From the NCBI GenBank assembly GCA_024638355.1, contig JAHEKO010000306.1, positions 1 through 5,124 on the forward strand: DNA of 5,124 bases, read 5' to 3'. Numbering within the stretch: position 1 is the stretch's first letter; each line of letters begins with the position of its first letter. Below, piece by piece: positions 1 through 5,124 of this stretch. Position numbers and translations under genes: made by a program. The DNA comes from Acidobacteriota bacterium (GTDB taxonomy: Bacteria; Acidobacteriota; Thermoanaerobaculia; Multivoradales; JAHEKO01). Under the pieces are notes generated by a model that saw only the letters and a list, made by a program, of their open reading frames with translations, was not told where the DNA came from and did no database searches.

Positions 1-745
1 CGAGGCGCACCGAGAGATCGACGATCGACCCGTCCGGCACCGGTACCCGAATCGCCATGCCGTCGAGGCGGCCGTTGAGGTTGGGCAGCACCTTCCCCAC
101 CGCCTTGGCGGCACCGGTGGTGGTGGGAATGACGTTGACCGCGGCGGCGCGACTCCGGCGCAGGCTCTTGTGCGGCACGTCGGCCAGCCGCTGCCCGTTG
201 GTGTAGGCGTGCACCGTGGTCATCACGCCCTCTTCGATGCCGAAGGACTCGTCGAGAATCTTGGCCAGAGGCGCCAGGCAGTTGGTCGTGCACGAGGCGT
301 TGGAGACGATTCGATGCGACGGCTCGAGATCGTCGTCATTGACGCCGATCACCACCATGGCGTCGATGTCCTCCTTGGGCGGCACCGTCAAGATCACCCG
401 CTTGGCGCCGGCGGCGAGGTGCTTCTCGAGCGGCGCGCGGTGACGGAATACGCCCGTCGACTCGACCACGACGTCGACGCCGAGCTCGCCCCAGGGGGCC
501 TCGGCGGGATCGCGCTCGGAGGTCATCCGCACCTCCCGGTCGCCGACGCGCATCGAGCGCTCGTCGACCGTCACCTTCTCCTCGAAAACGCGCATGACCG
601 TGTCGTACTTCAGCAAATAGGCGAGCTGCTCGTTCTCGAACAGGTCGTTGATGCCGACGACCTCGATGTCGTCGCGATCGTTCAGGATGCGAAAAACGGT
701 CCGACCGATTCGGCCGAACCCGTTGATACCCACACGAATCGCCAT
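1..745 (-). CDS. gap: Type I glyceraldehyde-3-phosphate dehydrogenase, canonical copy (C-terminus beyond window)
   Basis: This is a cytoplasmic NAD-dependent enzyme of glycolysis and gluconeogenesis that oxidises and phosphorylates glyceraldehyde 3-phosphate to 1,3-bisphosphoglycerate. The first 248 codons are present and the remaining roughly 90 of a normal ~335-residue protein lie off the left edge. Seen directly: the NINGFGRIGR-type Rossmann start (INGFGRIGR at 7-15), Asp34 in GINDL at the position that favours NAD over NADP, the active-site block SNASCTTNC with nucleophile Cys152, His179 in VHAYTN, the LRRSRAA and TTTGAAKAVGK phosphate-site segments, and Arg233 in AIRVPVP. All main catalytic and phosphate-binding residues in the visible part are intact, apart from Gly at the usual Asp181 position. 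The ATG at 743-745 is chosen because it begins directly at the Rossmann strand and has a strong Shine-Dalgarno seven bases upstream. It is the second gene of a pair and overlaps the stop of the upstream GAPDH paralogue by one base. The family assignment is very secure. Confidence 0.96.
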   Translation of the reverse strand, partial: MAIRVGINGFGRIGRTVFRILNDRDDIEVVGINDLFENEQLAYLLKYDTVMRVFEEKVTVDERSMRVGDREVRMTSERDPAEAPWGELGVDVVVESTGVFRHRAPLEKHLAAGAKRVILTVPPKEDIDAMVVIGVNDDDLEPSHRIVSNASCTTNCLAPLAKILDESFGIEEGVMTTVHAYTNGQRLADVPHKSLRRSRAAAVNVIPTTTGAAKAVGKVLPNLNGRLDGMAIRVPVPDGSIVDLSVRL

Positions 746-747
746 CA
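743..747 (-). other. TGATG stop-start overlap joining the two GAPDH genes
   Basis: Read on the minus strand, the upstream gene's TGA stop and the downstream gene's ATG share one base (TGATG). A Shine-Dalgarno lies just before it. This arrangement supports co-transcription and translational coupling, which would keep production of the two GAPDH-like proteins linked. Confidence 0.9.
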
Positions 748-1767
748 GGCAGCCTCCTCTACGTCGAGAGACTCGAGCTTGTGAATCAGATCGACGACGC
801 GGTTGGCATAGCCCCAGCTGTTGTCGAACCAGCAGAGCGTCTTCGACACGCGGTCGCCGAGCACCAGGGTGGCCTGCGAGTCGAAGGTGCCCGAGTAGCT
901 GGTCTGCAGGATGTCGCTCGAAACGATCGGCTCGTCCTCGTAGGCGAGAATCCCCCGCCAGTCGGCCGCCGCGGCGGTGCGGATCACCTCGTTGATGGCG
1001 ACCTCGGTCACCGGCCGCTCGTGCCAGCAGACCAGGTCGACCACCGAGCCGTTGGGCACCGGAACGCTGATCGCCTGGCCATTGACGCGGCCTTCGAGCT
1101 CGGGCATCAGCTCCATCAGCATGTGGGCGGCGTTGGTCTGCTGCGGAATGATGTTCTCCGCCGCGGCCCGGCCGCGCCGCGGATCCTTGGACGGCACGTC
1201 GGCGAGCCGGTGCTGATTGGAATAGGCGTGCACCGCGCTCAGGAAGACGCGCTCGATGCCGAACGCGCTCTGGAGGATTCTCAGGACCGGTGCCGCGCAG
1301 TGCGCGGTGCACGACGCGTTGGAAACGATCCTGTGCTCGGCAACCAGTTGGTCGTCGTTGACCCCCGGAACGACGGTGATATCCGGCGCCTCCTTGGGGG
1401 GCGCGCAGACGATCACACGCTTGGCGCCGCGCTCGAGATGCTGCTCGAGCTCGGCCCGGGTGCGCTCGACCCCCGCCGCTTCGATGACCACGTCGATTCC
1501 CAGCTCCGCCCAGCGCGCCTCGGCCGGCGAGGCGAGCGAGAGCATCGGAATCTGCTTGCCGACCACGTAGAGGTGGCCGTCGCGGATGCTCAACTCGTCG
1601 GGGAAGGGTCCCAGAATCGTGTCGAAACGTATCAGGTACTCCACTCCGGTCGGATCTGCGATCTCATCGATCGCGGCTATTTCGATGGTTGGGTCGCGAT
1701 ACAGGATGCGAAGCAGATCTCGGCCGATCCTGCCCATCCCGACGAGTGCGATCCTCGTCTTACTCAT
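745..1767 (-). CDS. Divergent GAPDH paralogue with an altered substrate-phosphate site
   Basis: This 340-residue protein has the full length and fold signature of type I GAPDH: a Rossmann GMGRIGR at 10-16, SNASC with nucleophile Cys153, His180 in VHAYSN, RRGRAA at 197-202, and a C-terminal WFDNSWGYANRVVDL at 313-327. It departs from the family at functional positions. The CTTNC block reads CTAHC, and the Asp that selects NAD is Glu35. TTGAAK reads QTNAAH, and the Arg of the F/IRVP motif, which holds the C3 phosphate of the substrate, is Ser234 (ISVPVP). Residues of the inorganic-phosphate site (Ser152, Thr154, Thr211) are largely kept. I infer a phosphorylating aldehyde dehydrogenase with changed substrate choice, or a regulatory paralogue. 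Erythrose-4-phosphate dehydrogenase is less likely because that family keeps the Arg. The ATG at 1767 has a good Shine-Dalgarno. It is the first gene of the minus-strand pair. Confidence 0.93.
   Translation of the reverse strand: MSKTRIALVGMGRIGRDLLRILYRDPTIEIAAIDEIADPTGVEYLIRFDTILGPFPDELSIRDGHLYVVGKQIPMLSLASPAEARWAELGIDVVIEAAGVERTRAELEQHLERGAKRVIVCAPPKEAPDITVVPGVNDDQLVAEHRIVSNASCTAHCAAPVLRILQSAFGIERVFLSAVHAYSNQHRLADVPSKDPRRGRAAAENIIPQQTNAAHMLMELMPELEGRVNGQAISVPVPNGSVVDLVCWHERPVTEVAINEVIRTAAAADWRGILAYEDEPIVSSDILQTSYSGTFDSQATLVLGDRVSKTLCWFDNSWGYANRVVDLIHKLESLDVEEAA
753..760 (-). promoter_or_regulatory. Shine-Dalgarno of the canonical gap gene
   Basis: The minus strand reads AGAGGAGG, seven bases before the ATG at 745. 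This near-perfect anti-16S match lies inside the last codons of the upstream GAPDH paralogue. It fixes the start of the downstream gene and shows that its ribosome loading occurs within the upstream coding region. Confidence 0.85.
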
Positions 1768-1776
1768 TCAGTGAAT

Positions 1777-1781
1777 CTCCT
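1777..1781 (-). promoter_or_regulatory. Shine-Dalgarno of the divergent GAPDH gene
   Basis: The minus strand reads AGGAG within GAGAGGAG, nine bases before the ATG at 1767. The spacing and strength support that start codon. Confidence 0.8.
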
Positions 1782-1794
1782 CTCGATCAGTAGC

Positions 1795-1814
1795 GGTCGC
1801 GGCTTGCCGCGACC
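1795..1814. repeat. Perfect 8-bp inverted repeat with 4-base loop
   Basis: GGTCGCGG at 1795-1802 and CCGCGACC at 1807-1814 are exact reverse complements around a CTTG spacer. The hairpin would be GC-rich and stable. No T-run follows on either strand, so it is not a standard intrinsic terminator. It lies in the leader of the GAPDH transcript, upstream of the Shine-Dalgarno. It could be a 5' mRNA stabilising or regulatory hairpin, or an operator for a dimeric regulator. Confidence 0.75.
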
Positions 1815-1819
1815 CGGCG

Positions 1820-1825
1820 ATTGTA
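1820..1825 (-). promoter_or_regulatory. Possible -10 box for the GAPDH pair
   Basis: The minus strand reads TACAAT, five of six matches to TATAAT, in otherwise very GC-rich DNA. A start about seven bases downstream would fall near 1813, so the mRNA would begin at the inverted repeat. No clear -35 was found, so this is tentative. Confidence 0.35.
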
Positions 1826-1870
1826 TGCTCTCGGACGCGCGGCCGATAGGGTGCTCCGAACGGCCTCGCT

Positions 1871-1883
1871 GGCGATCCTCGCC
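1871..1883. repeat. Short inverted repeat GGCGA-TCC-TCGCC
   Basis: This is a perfect 5-bp dyad with a three-base spacer, just upstream of the putative -10 box of the plus-strand operon. It could be a small operator half-site pair. Short dyads of this kind are common by chance in high-GC DNA, so confidence in any function is low. Confidence 0.25.
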
Positions 1884-1890
1884 GACGCTC

Positions 1891-1896
1891 GATAGT
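1891..1896 (+). promoter_or_regulatory. Possible -10 box close to the plus-strand start codon
   Basis: GATAGT lies ten bases before the ATG at 1907, and there is no purine-rich Shine-Dalgarno between them (the spacer is CTCCGCTTTC). This would fit a leaderless or nearly leaderless transcript. No -35 was recognised. Confidence 0.35.
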
Positions 1897-1906
1897 CTCC
1901 GCTTTC

Positions 1907-2830
1907 ATGGCCAAGATCGTACTTCTGGGGCCCCAGCGGCCGCAGCCGACTCTCCACGAGGCGGTCGAGAGTCAGGGCCTGTCCGGCTCGATCGCGGCGG
2001 TGACGGCGGGTTGGGAGGAGCGCGAGCACGAGGACGACGAGCTCGCCGCGCACCTGGGCGAGTCCACCACCAATCTCGAGCTCTACCGCCGGAGCCGCGA
2101 GATCTTGAGCGAAGACCGGGCGATCTCCGACGCGCTCGGCGAGCTGAGGCGGGCCCGCCGCGAGGCCCAGGATCTCTACCGGCACTCGCTCCACCACGCT
2201 CTCGGCACGGTGCGCGCGCTCGCCGCCCGTCCGGGCAACGCGCTGGTGGAGGAAGAGCTCGCCGAGGCCTTCGACGTGGTGCGGGCGCTCGATGCGCGCC
2301 ACCTCGATCGCATCGCCCGGCTGGAGGGCGATTTTCGGCGGCGGTGGGCGACCGGCCGCCGCGCCGCGGTCCGGCGCCAGCGCCAACAGGTCGACGACAT
2401 CCTCTCGCAAAGCGACGCCGTGGTCGTCGCCGGCGGCCACGTCGGAGTGCTGGCCGAGGCGCTCCTGCTGTTCGGCTTCGAAGAGCGCCTGCGCCGGCGG
2501 ACGGTTCTCGCCTGGTCGGCCGGAGCGATGACCCTCGGCAGCCGCATCGTTCTCTTCCACGACAGCCCGCCGCAGGGCTTCGGCAATGCCGAGGTCTGGG
2601 GTCCCGGGCTCGATCTCTACAACCGTTTCCTGCCCTTCCCCAACGCCCGCGTCCGACTCGACACCGACGACCGTCAGCGAGTATCGATCCTGGCGCGCCG
2701 TTTCCTGCCGCAGATCTGCGTGCCTCTCGACGCGGGTGAGCGCCTCGACTTGAGCGTCGGCCGTGCCGTGAGCGGCAGCTCGGCCCGCCGCCTGGAGCGT
2801 TCCGGCGACATCGCGGGGCTCGGCTCGTGA
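1907..2830 (+). CDS. Peptidase S51 / type 1 glutamine amidotransferase-like protein with helical insertion
   Basis: This 307-residue protein has no signal peptide or membrane segment, so it is probably cytoplasmic. The C-terminal half shows the S51 layout: VVVAGGHVGVLAEALLLFGF at 172-191 corresponds to the family's GGN...L segment, LAWSAGAMTLG at 201-211 carries the nucleophile elbow with Ser204, and DDRQRVSILARRF at 254-266 matches the Arg-rich helix. S51 members include dipeptidase E and cyanophycinase, which use Ser-His-Glu/Asp. Here the His expected just before the Arg-rich helix is absent (FPNARVR at 244-250), and no His occurs after residue 218. Residues about 60-165 form a charged, Arg/Glu-rich helical stretch, possibly a coiled coil, that is not part of the usual compact fold. 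The start at 1907 gives a clean MAKIVLLG first strand. Its stop overlaps the next gene by four bases. The function is inferred only: peptide hydrolysis, or a binding role if the protein is inactive. Confidence 0.8.
   Translation: MAKIVLLGPQRPQPTLHEAVESQGLSGSIAAVTAGWEEREHEDDELAAHLGESTTNLELYRRSREILSEDRAISDALGELRRARREAQDLYRHSLHHALGTVRALAARPGNALVEEELAEAFDVVRALDARHLDRIARLEGDFRRRWATGRRAAVRRQRQQVDDILSQSDAVVVAGGHVGVLAEALLLFGFEERLRRRTVLAWSAGAMTLGSRIVLFHDSPPQGFGNAEVWGPGLDLYNRFLPFPNARVRLDTDDRQRVSILARRFLPQICVPLDAGERLDLSVGRAVSGSSARRLERSGDIAGLGS
2827..2830 (+). other. GTGA stop-start overlap
   Basis: The esterase GTG start (2827-2829) overlaps the TGA stop of the S51-like gene (2828-2830). No clear Shine-Dalgarno precedes it, so translation of the esterase probably depends on termination and re-initiation from the upstream gene. 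This puts the two in one operon. Confidence 0.85.
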
Positions 2831-3963
2831 AGCTGGCGATTCGCGAGTTCGCCGCCAGCTCCCCCAGCGCGGCCGACGTCGACCGGCTGCTCGAGCGACT
2901 CGACTTCCCCCACCGTGAGGGGACGGCCACGACCTTCGTCTTTCGCGGCGAGGTCGACGCCGTCAAGCTGCGCCACTTCATCTACGGGCTGCCTTCGTCG
3001 CAGCCCTTCGAGCGCGTTCCCGGCACCGACCTCTGGTACCTCGTCTTCCAGCTCCCGGAGAACTCCCGGGTGGAGTACAAGCTCGAGATCGAGCGCGGTG
3101 GGGAGAGCGAGTGGATCCTCGACCCGCTCAACCCCAACACCGCGCGCGACCCGTTCGGCGCCAACTCCGTCTGCCACGGCGCCGGCTACGTCCGCCCCGA
3201 CTGGACGCGGCCCGATCCGGCCGCCCGGCCCGGGCGCCTGAAGCGCATGTCGGTCGACAGCCGGGTGTTCGGCGAGACCCGCCAGATCCGCGTGTACCTG
3301 CCCGAGCGGGTGCGCGACGTCGGCAGCTATCCGCTGTTGATCGCCCACGACGGACCCGACTTCGTGCGCTACAGCAACCTCAGAACGATCCTCGACAACC
3401 TCATCTATCGGCTCGAGCTGCCGCCGCTGATCGTCGTCCTCACCGAATCGCCCGACCGCCTCAATGAATACGCGGGCGACCCGCGGCACGCGCGCCATCT
3501 CGCCGAGGAGGTCCTGCCCCTGCTCAAGTCGCGTCTGCCGGTCGCCGACGATCCCGCGTCTCTCGGCCTGCTCGGCGCCAGCTTCGGGGCCGTCGCTTGC
3601 CTGGCGACCGCCTGGCACTATCCCGGCGTCTTCGGCCGCCTGCTGCTGCTGTCGGGCTCCTTCGCCTTCACCGACATCGGCACCCACCACCATCGCGGAC
3701 CGGTCTTCGACCCGGTGGTGCGCTTCATGAACGCCTTTCGCGACGAGCCGGGGCGGCCGTCGGAGAAGCTCTTCCTGTCGTGCGGAATCTACGAGTCGCT
3801 GATCTACGAGAACCGGTCGATGCTGCCGTTCTTCCAGGACACCGGCATGGAAGTTCGCTACGTCGAGGCCCGCGACGGCCACAACTGGGAGAACTGGCGC
3901 GAACGGCTGCGCGAAGGTCTCTCCTGGCTTTTTCCGGGTCCGCTGTGGATGGTCTACGAGTAG
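2827..3963 (+). CDS. Enterochelin esterase-like alpha/beta hydrolase with N-terminal Ig-like domain
   Basis: This 378-residue protein belongs to the putative esterase family of Fes and related enzymes. Residues about 30-120 form an E-set/CBM48-like beta domain, shown by FVFRGEVDAVKLRHFI, GTDLWYLVFQLP, a YKLEIE strand and the typical LDPLNPNTARDPFG ending at 98-111. The hydrolase follows from about 140. It has RQIRVYLPE, then YPLLIAHDGPDF at 168-179, the nucleophile elbow GASFG at 250-254 with Ser252, the acid candidate Glu323 in GIYES, and the catalytic His352 in DGHNWENW. The triad therefore looks complete. There is no signal peptide, so it should act inside the cell on an ester, thioester or peptide-like product. 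Members of this family cleave siderophore esters and many other acyl esters, so the substrate cannot be named. The GTG start is supported by its four-base overlap with the preceding stop. It is followed after 25 bases by the ATP-grasp gene. Confidence 0.9.
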   Translation: MKLAIREFAASSPSAADVDRLLERLDFPHREGTATTFVFRGEVDAVKLRHFIYGLPSSQPFERVPGTDLWYLVFQLPENSRVEYKLEIERGGESEWILDPLNPNTARDPFGANSVCHGAGYVRPDWTRPDPAARPGRLKRMSVDSRVFGETRQIRVYLPERVRDVGSYPLLIAHDGPDFVRYSNLRTILDNLIYRLELPPLIVVLTESPDRLNEYAGDPRHARHLAEEVLPLLKSRLPVADDPASLGLLGASFGAVACLATAWHYPGVFGRLLLLSGSFAFTDIGTHHHRGPVFDPVVRFMNAFRDEPGRPSEKLFLSCGIYESLIYENRSMLPFFQDTGMEVRYVEARDGHNWENWRERLREGLSWLFPGPLWMVYE

Positions 3964-3973
3964 GAGCAGCGAG

Positions 3974-3979
3974 TATACT
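3974..3979 (+). promoter_or_regulatory. Possible -10 box before the ATP-grasp gene
   Basis: TATACT, five of six matches to TATAAT, lies nine bases before the ATG at 3989 in a GC-rich gap. The spacer is pyrimidine-rich with no Shine-Dalgarno. An AGGAG at 3962-3966 is 22 bases from the ATG, too far for normal use. This suggests an internal, near-leaderless promoter for the ligase gene. No -35 was recognised. Confidence 0.45.
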
Positions 3980-3988
3980 CCCGCCCTC

Positions 3989-5124
3989 ATGGCCGACATC
4001 ACCCGCCGGATCGGACTCTCGCTGGGAGCCGATCTCTGTTGGCCCATCTGCTACGAGGAGATCCTCGACCGCCTGAAGCTGCGGCTGCCGATCGACGGCG
4101 ACACCGTTTCGCTCGAGGTCGCGCGGATCGACATCGAGCCGTTCAATCTCCGCCAGCCCTGCCGCTACGACGTGGTGCTCGACCGGGTGACCCACTGGTA
4201 CGGCACCAGCCGGGAGTGGATCAAGAAGGCGATCCTGATGGACGGCCTCTACGTGCTCAACAACCCGTGGTCGATCCAGTCGATGGAGAAGCAGACCACC
4301 TACTGCGCGATGATGCACCTGGGCATGCCGGTCCCGGAGACCTGGATGGTGCCGCCGCGCGAGTACGACTTCCATCCCGACCTCCAGACCACGCTGGAGC
4401 GCTACGCCCGGCCCTTCGACCTGGGCGAGGTGGGCGAGAAGATCGGCTACCCCCTGTTCATGAAGCCCTACGACGGCGGCGCCTGGGTCGGCGTCAACCG
4501 CATCGACAACGAGGGCGAGTTGGAGTCGGCCTACGCGCAGAGCGGCCACCGGTTGATGCACCTGCAGAAGGCCGTCCTGCCGCACGATCTCTTCGTGCGT
4601 TGCGTCGGGGTCGGACCTCAGGTGCGGCCGATTCGTTACAACCCCACCGCGCCCCTGCACGAGCGCTACGAGGTCGACTTCAACTTCCTGAACAGCGACG
4701 AGGCGGCGGTGCTCCAGGACATGACCCTGACCATCAACTCCTTCTTCGGCTGGGACTTCAACTCCTGCGAAGCGCTGCGCCAGGAGGGTGTTTTCCACCC
4801 CATCGACTTCGCCAACGCCTGCCCCGACTCGCAGGTCACCTCGCTTCATTACCACTTCCCCTGGCTGGTCAAGGCGGTCGCCCGCTGGTCGATCTTCTGC
4901 GCCGCGACCCGGCGCCCGATGCGGATGAACGTGGATTGGAGCCCCTACTACGAGGTGGCGGCCCAGGACCTGCCGCAAGAGGAGAAGCTGAAGCGCTACG
5001 GCGCCATCGCTCGCGAGCGCCTCGACTCGGAGCGCTTCGAGGAGTTCTGCGCCCAACATCTCGCCCCGATCGACGAGGTGACGTGGGAGTTCTTCGGCAC
5101 CGATCGCGCCAAGGAGGCGGTTCG
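3989..5124 (+). CDS. RimK-like ATP-grasp ligase (C-terminus beyond window)
   Basis: The reading frame is open from the ATG at 3989 to the right edge, giving 378 codons plus two bases; the stop lies outside. The ATP-grasp order is visible. A pre-domain runs over residues 1-90. Next come GLYVLNNPWSIQSMEKQ at 86-102, with Lys101 as the first nucleotide lysine, and LGMPVPETWMVPP at 111-123. GYPLFMKPYDGGAWVGV at 153-169 has Lys159 and the glycine-rich loop, and LMHLQKAV at 189-196 is the hinge. The metal-ligand part is GWDFNSCEAL at 254-263 and PIDFANACPDS at 271-281, with Asp256, Asp273 and Asn276 as ligand candidates. Enzymes of this type activate a carboxylate as an acyl phosphate and join it to an amine or other nucleophile. 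The substrate is unknown; the protein is not obviously RimK itself, D-Ala-D-Ala ligase or glutathione synthetase. It lies 25 bases after the esterase, in the same direction, consistent with a joint pathway. Confidence is high for the fold and low for the exact reaction. Confidence 0.88.
   Translation, partial: MADITRRIGLSLGADLCWPICYEEILDRLKLRLPIDGDTVSLEVARIDIEPFNLRQPCRYDVVLDRVTHWYGTSREWIKKAILMDGLYVLNNPWSIQSMEKQTTYCAMMHLGMPVPETWMVPPREYDFHPDLQTTLERYARPFDLGEVGEKIGYPLFMKPYDGGAWVGVNRIDNEGELESAYAQSGHRLMHLQKAVLPHDLFVRCVGVGPQVRPIRYNPTAPLHERYEVDFNFLNSDEAAVLQDMTLTINSFFGWDFNSCEALRQEGVFHPIDFANACPDSQVTSLHYHFPWLVKAVARWSIFCAATRRPMRMNVDWSPYYEVAAQDLPQEEKLKRYGAIARERLDSERFEEFCAQHLAPIDEVTWEFFGTDRAKEAV

Larger units (their letters stand above)
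1768..1906. promoter_or_regulatory. Divergent intergenic control region
   Basis: These 139 bases separate the start codons of the two divergent gene groups and must contain at least the promoter of the minus-strand GAPDH pair. They hold the GAPDH Shine-Dalgarno, a perfect 8-bp inverted repeat, a possible minus-strand -10 box, a smaller inverted repeat and a possible -10 box close to the plus-strand start. No convincing -35 hexamer was seen on either strand. No coding potential is evident. Confidence 0.7.

Noticed and set aside
170..784. 204-codon plus-strand open frame
   Set aside because: It is antisense to the canonical gap gene, whose residues match the family throughout.
1795..1814. Inverted repeat as an intrinsic terminator
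   Set aside because: No T-run follows the stem on either strand, and the position between divergent start codons leaves no upstream gene to terminate.
1787..2560. 257-codon minus-strand open frame across the intergenic region and S51-like gene
   Set aside because: It conflicts with the S51 motifs on the plus strand and has a low-complexity translation with no recognisable family.
781..2739. 652-codon plus-strand open frame
   Set aside because: It runs antisense across the divergent GAPDH gene, then through the intergenic region and out of frame into the S51-like gene. The Arg/Pro/Gly-rich translation has no family resemblance. It is a by-product of GC-rich codon bias.
3962..3966. AGGAG as the Shine-Dalgarno of the ATP-grasp gene
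   Set aside because: It is 22 bases from the ATG, well beyond the usual 5-10 base spacing, and no alternative in-frame start lies at a suitable distance.
2674..4047. 457-codon minus-strand open frame
   Set aside because: It is antisense to the esterase, whose strand is fixed by the complete Ser-Glu-His motif set and the Ig-like domain. The antisense translation is rich in Val, Gly and Asp with no recognisable motif.
3725..5059. 444-codon minus-strand open frame
   Set aside because: It is antisense to the ATP-grasp gene, which carries clear conserved motifs in the plus frame. The long open frame reflects the rarity of stop codons in high-GC DNA.

Overview
The window is high-GC bacterial DNA with tightly packed genes, one-base and four-base gene overlaps, and strong G/C third-position bias. 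It has no mobile elements, RNA genes or CRISPR. The style would fit a high-GC environmental lineage such as Acidobacteriota, but that is a low-confidence guess because no taxonomic marker is present.

Layout: two divergent gene groups meet at a 139-bp control region (1768-1906). On the minus strand, reading leftward, a divergent GAPDH paralogue (1767-745) is followed by a canonical type I GAPDH. The second gene starts at 745 and runs off the left edge. The two overlap by one base (TGATG), and the downstream gene's Shine-Dalgarno lies inside the upstream one, so they look translationally coupled. On the plus strand are a peptidase S51-like protein with an unusual helical insertion (1907-2830), an enterochelin-esterase-type alpha/beta hydrolase with an N-terminal Ig-like domain (2827-3963), and a RimK-like ATP-grasp ligase (from 3989, running off the right edge).

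The most interesting unit is the plus-strand trio. An ATP-grasp enzyme normally makes an amide, peptide or related carboxylate bond. A serine hydrolase and an S51-type protein next to it suggest synthesis and trimming or release of a small peptide-like or amide metabolite in the cytoplasm. This resembles in outline the pairing of cyanophycin synthetase with the S51 enzyme cyanophycinase, although the proteins here are not those enzymes. The substrate is unknown. The S51-like protein keeps the nucleophile motif but appears to lack the usual catalytic histidine.

The minus-strand pair joins an ordinary glycolytic GAPDH to a paralogue that keeps the catalytic Cys and His but has Ser in place of the arginine that binds the substrate C3 phosphate. 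The paralogue may therefore use a different aldehyde or have a regulatory role. Whether the two groups are functionally linked cannot be decided from this window.
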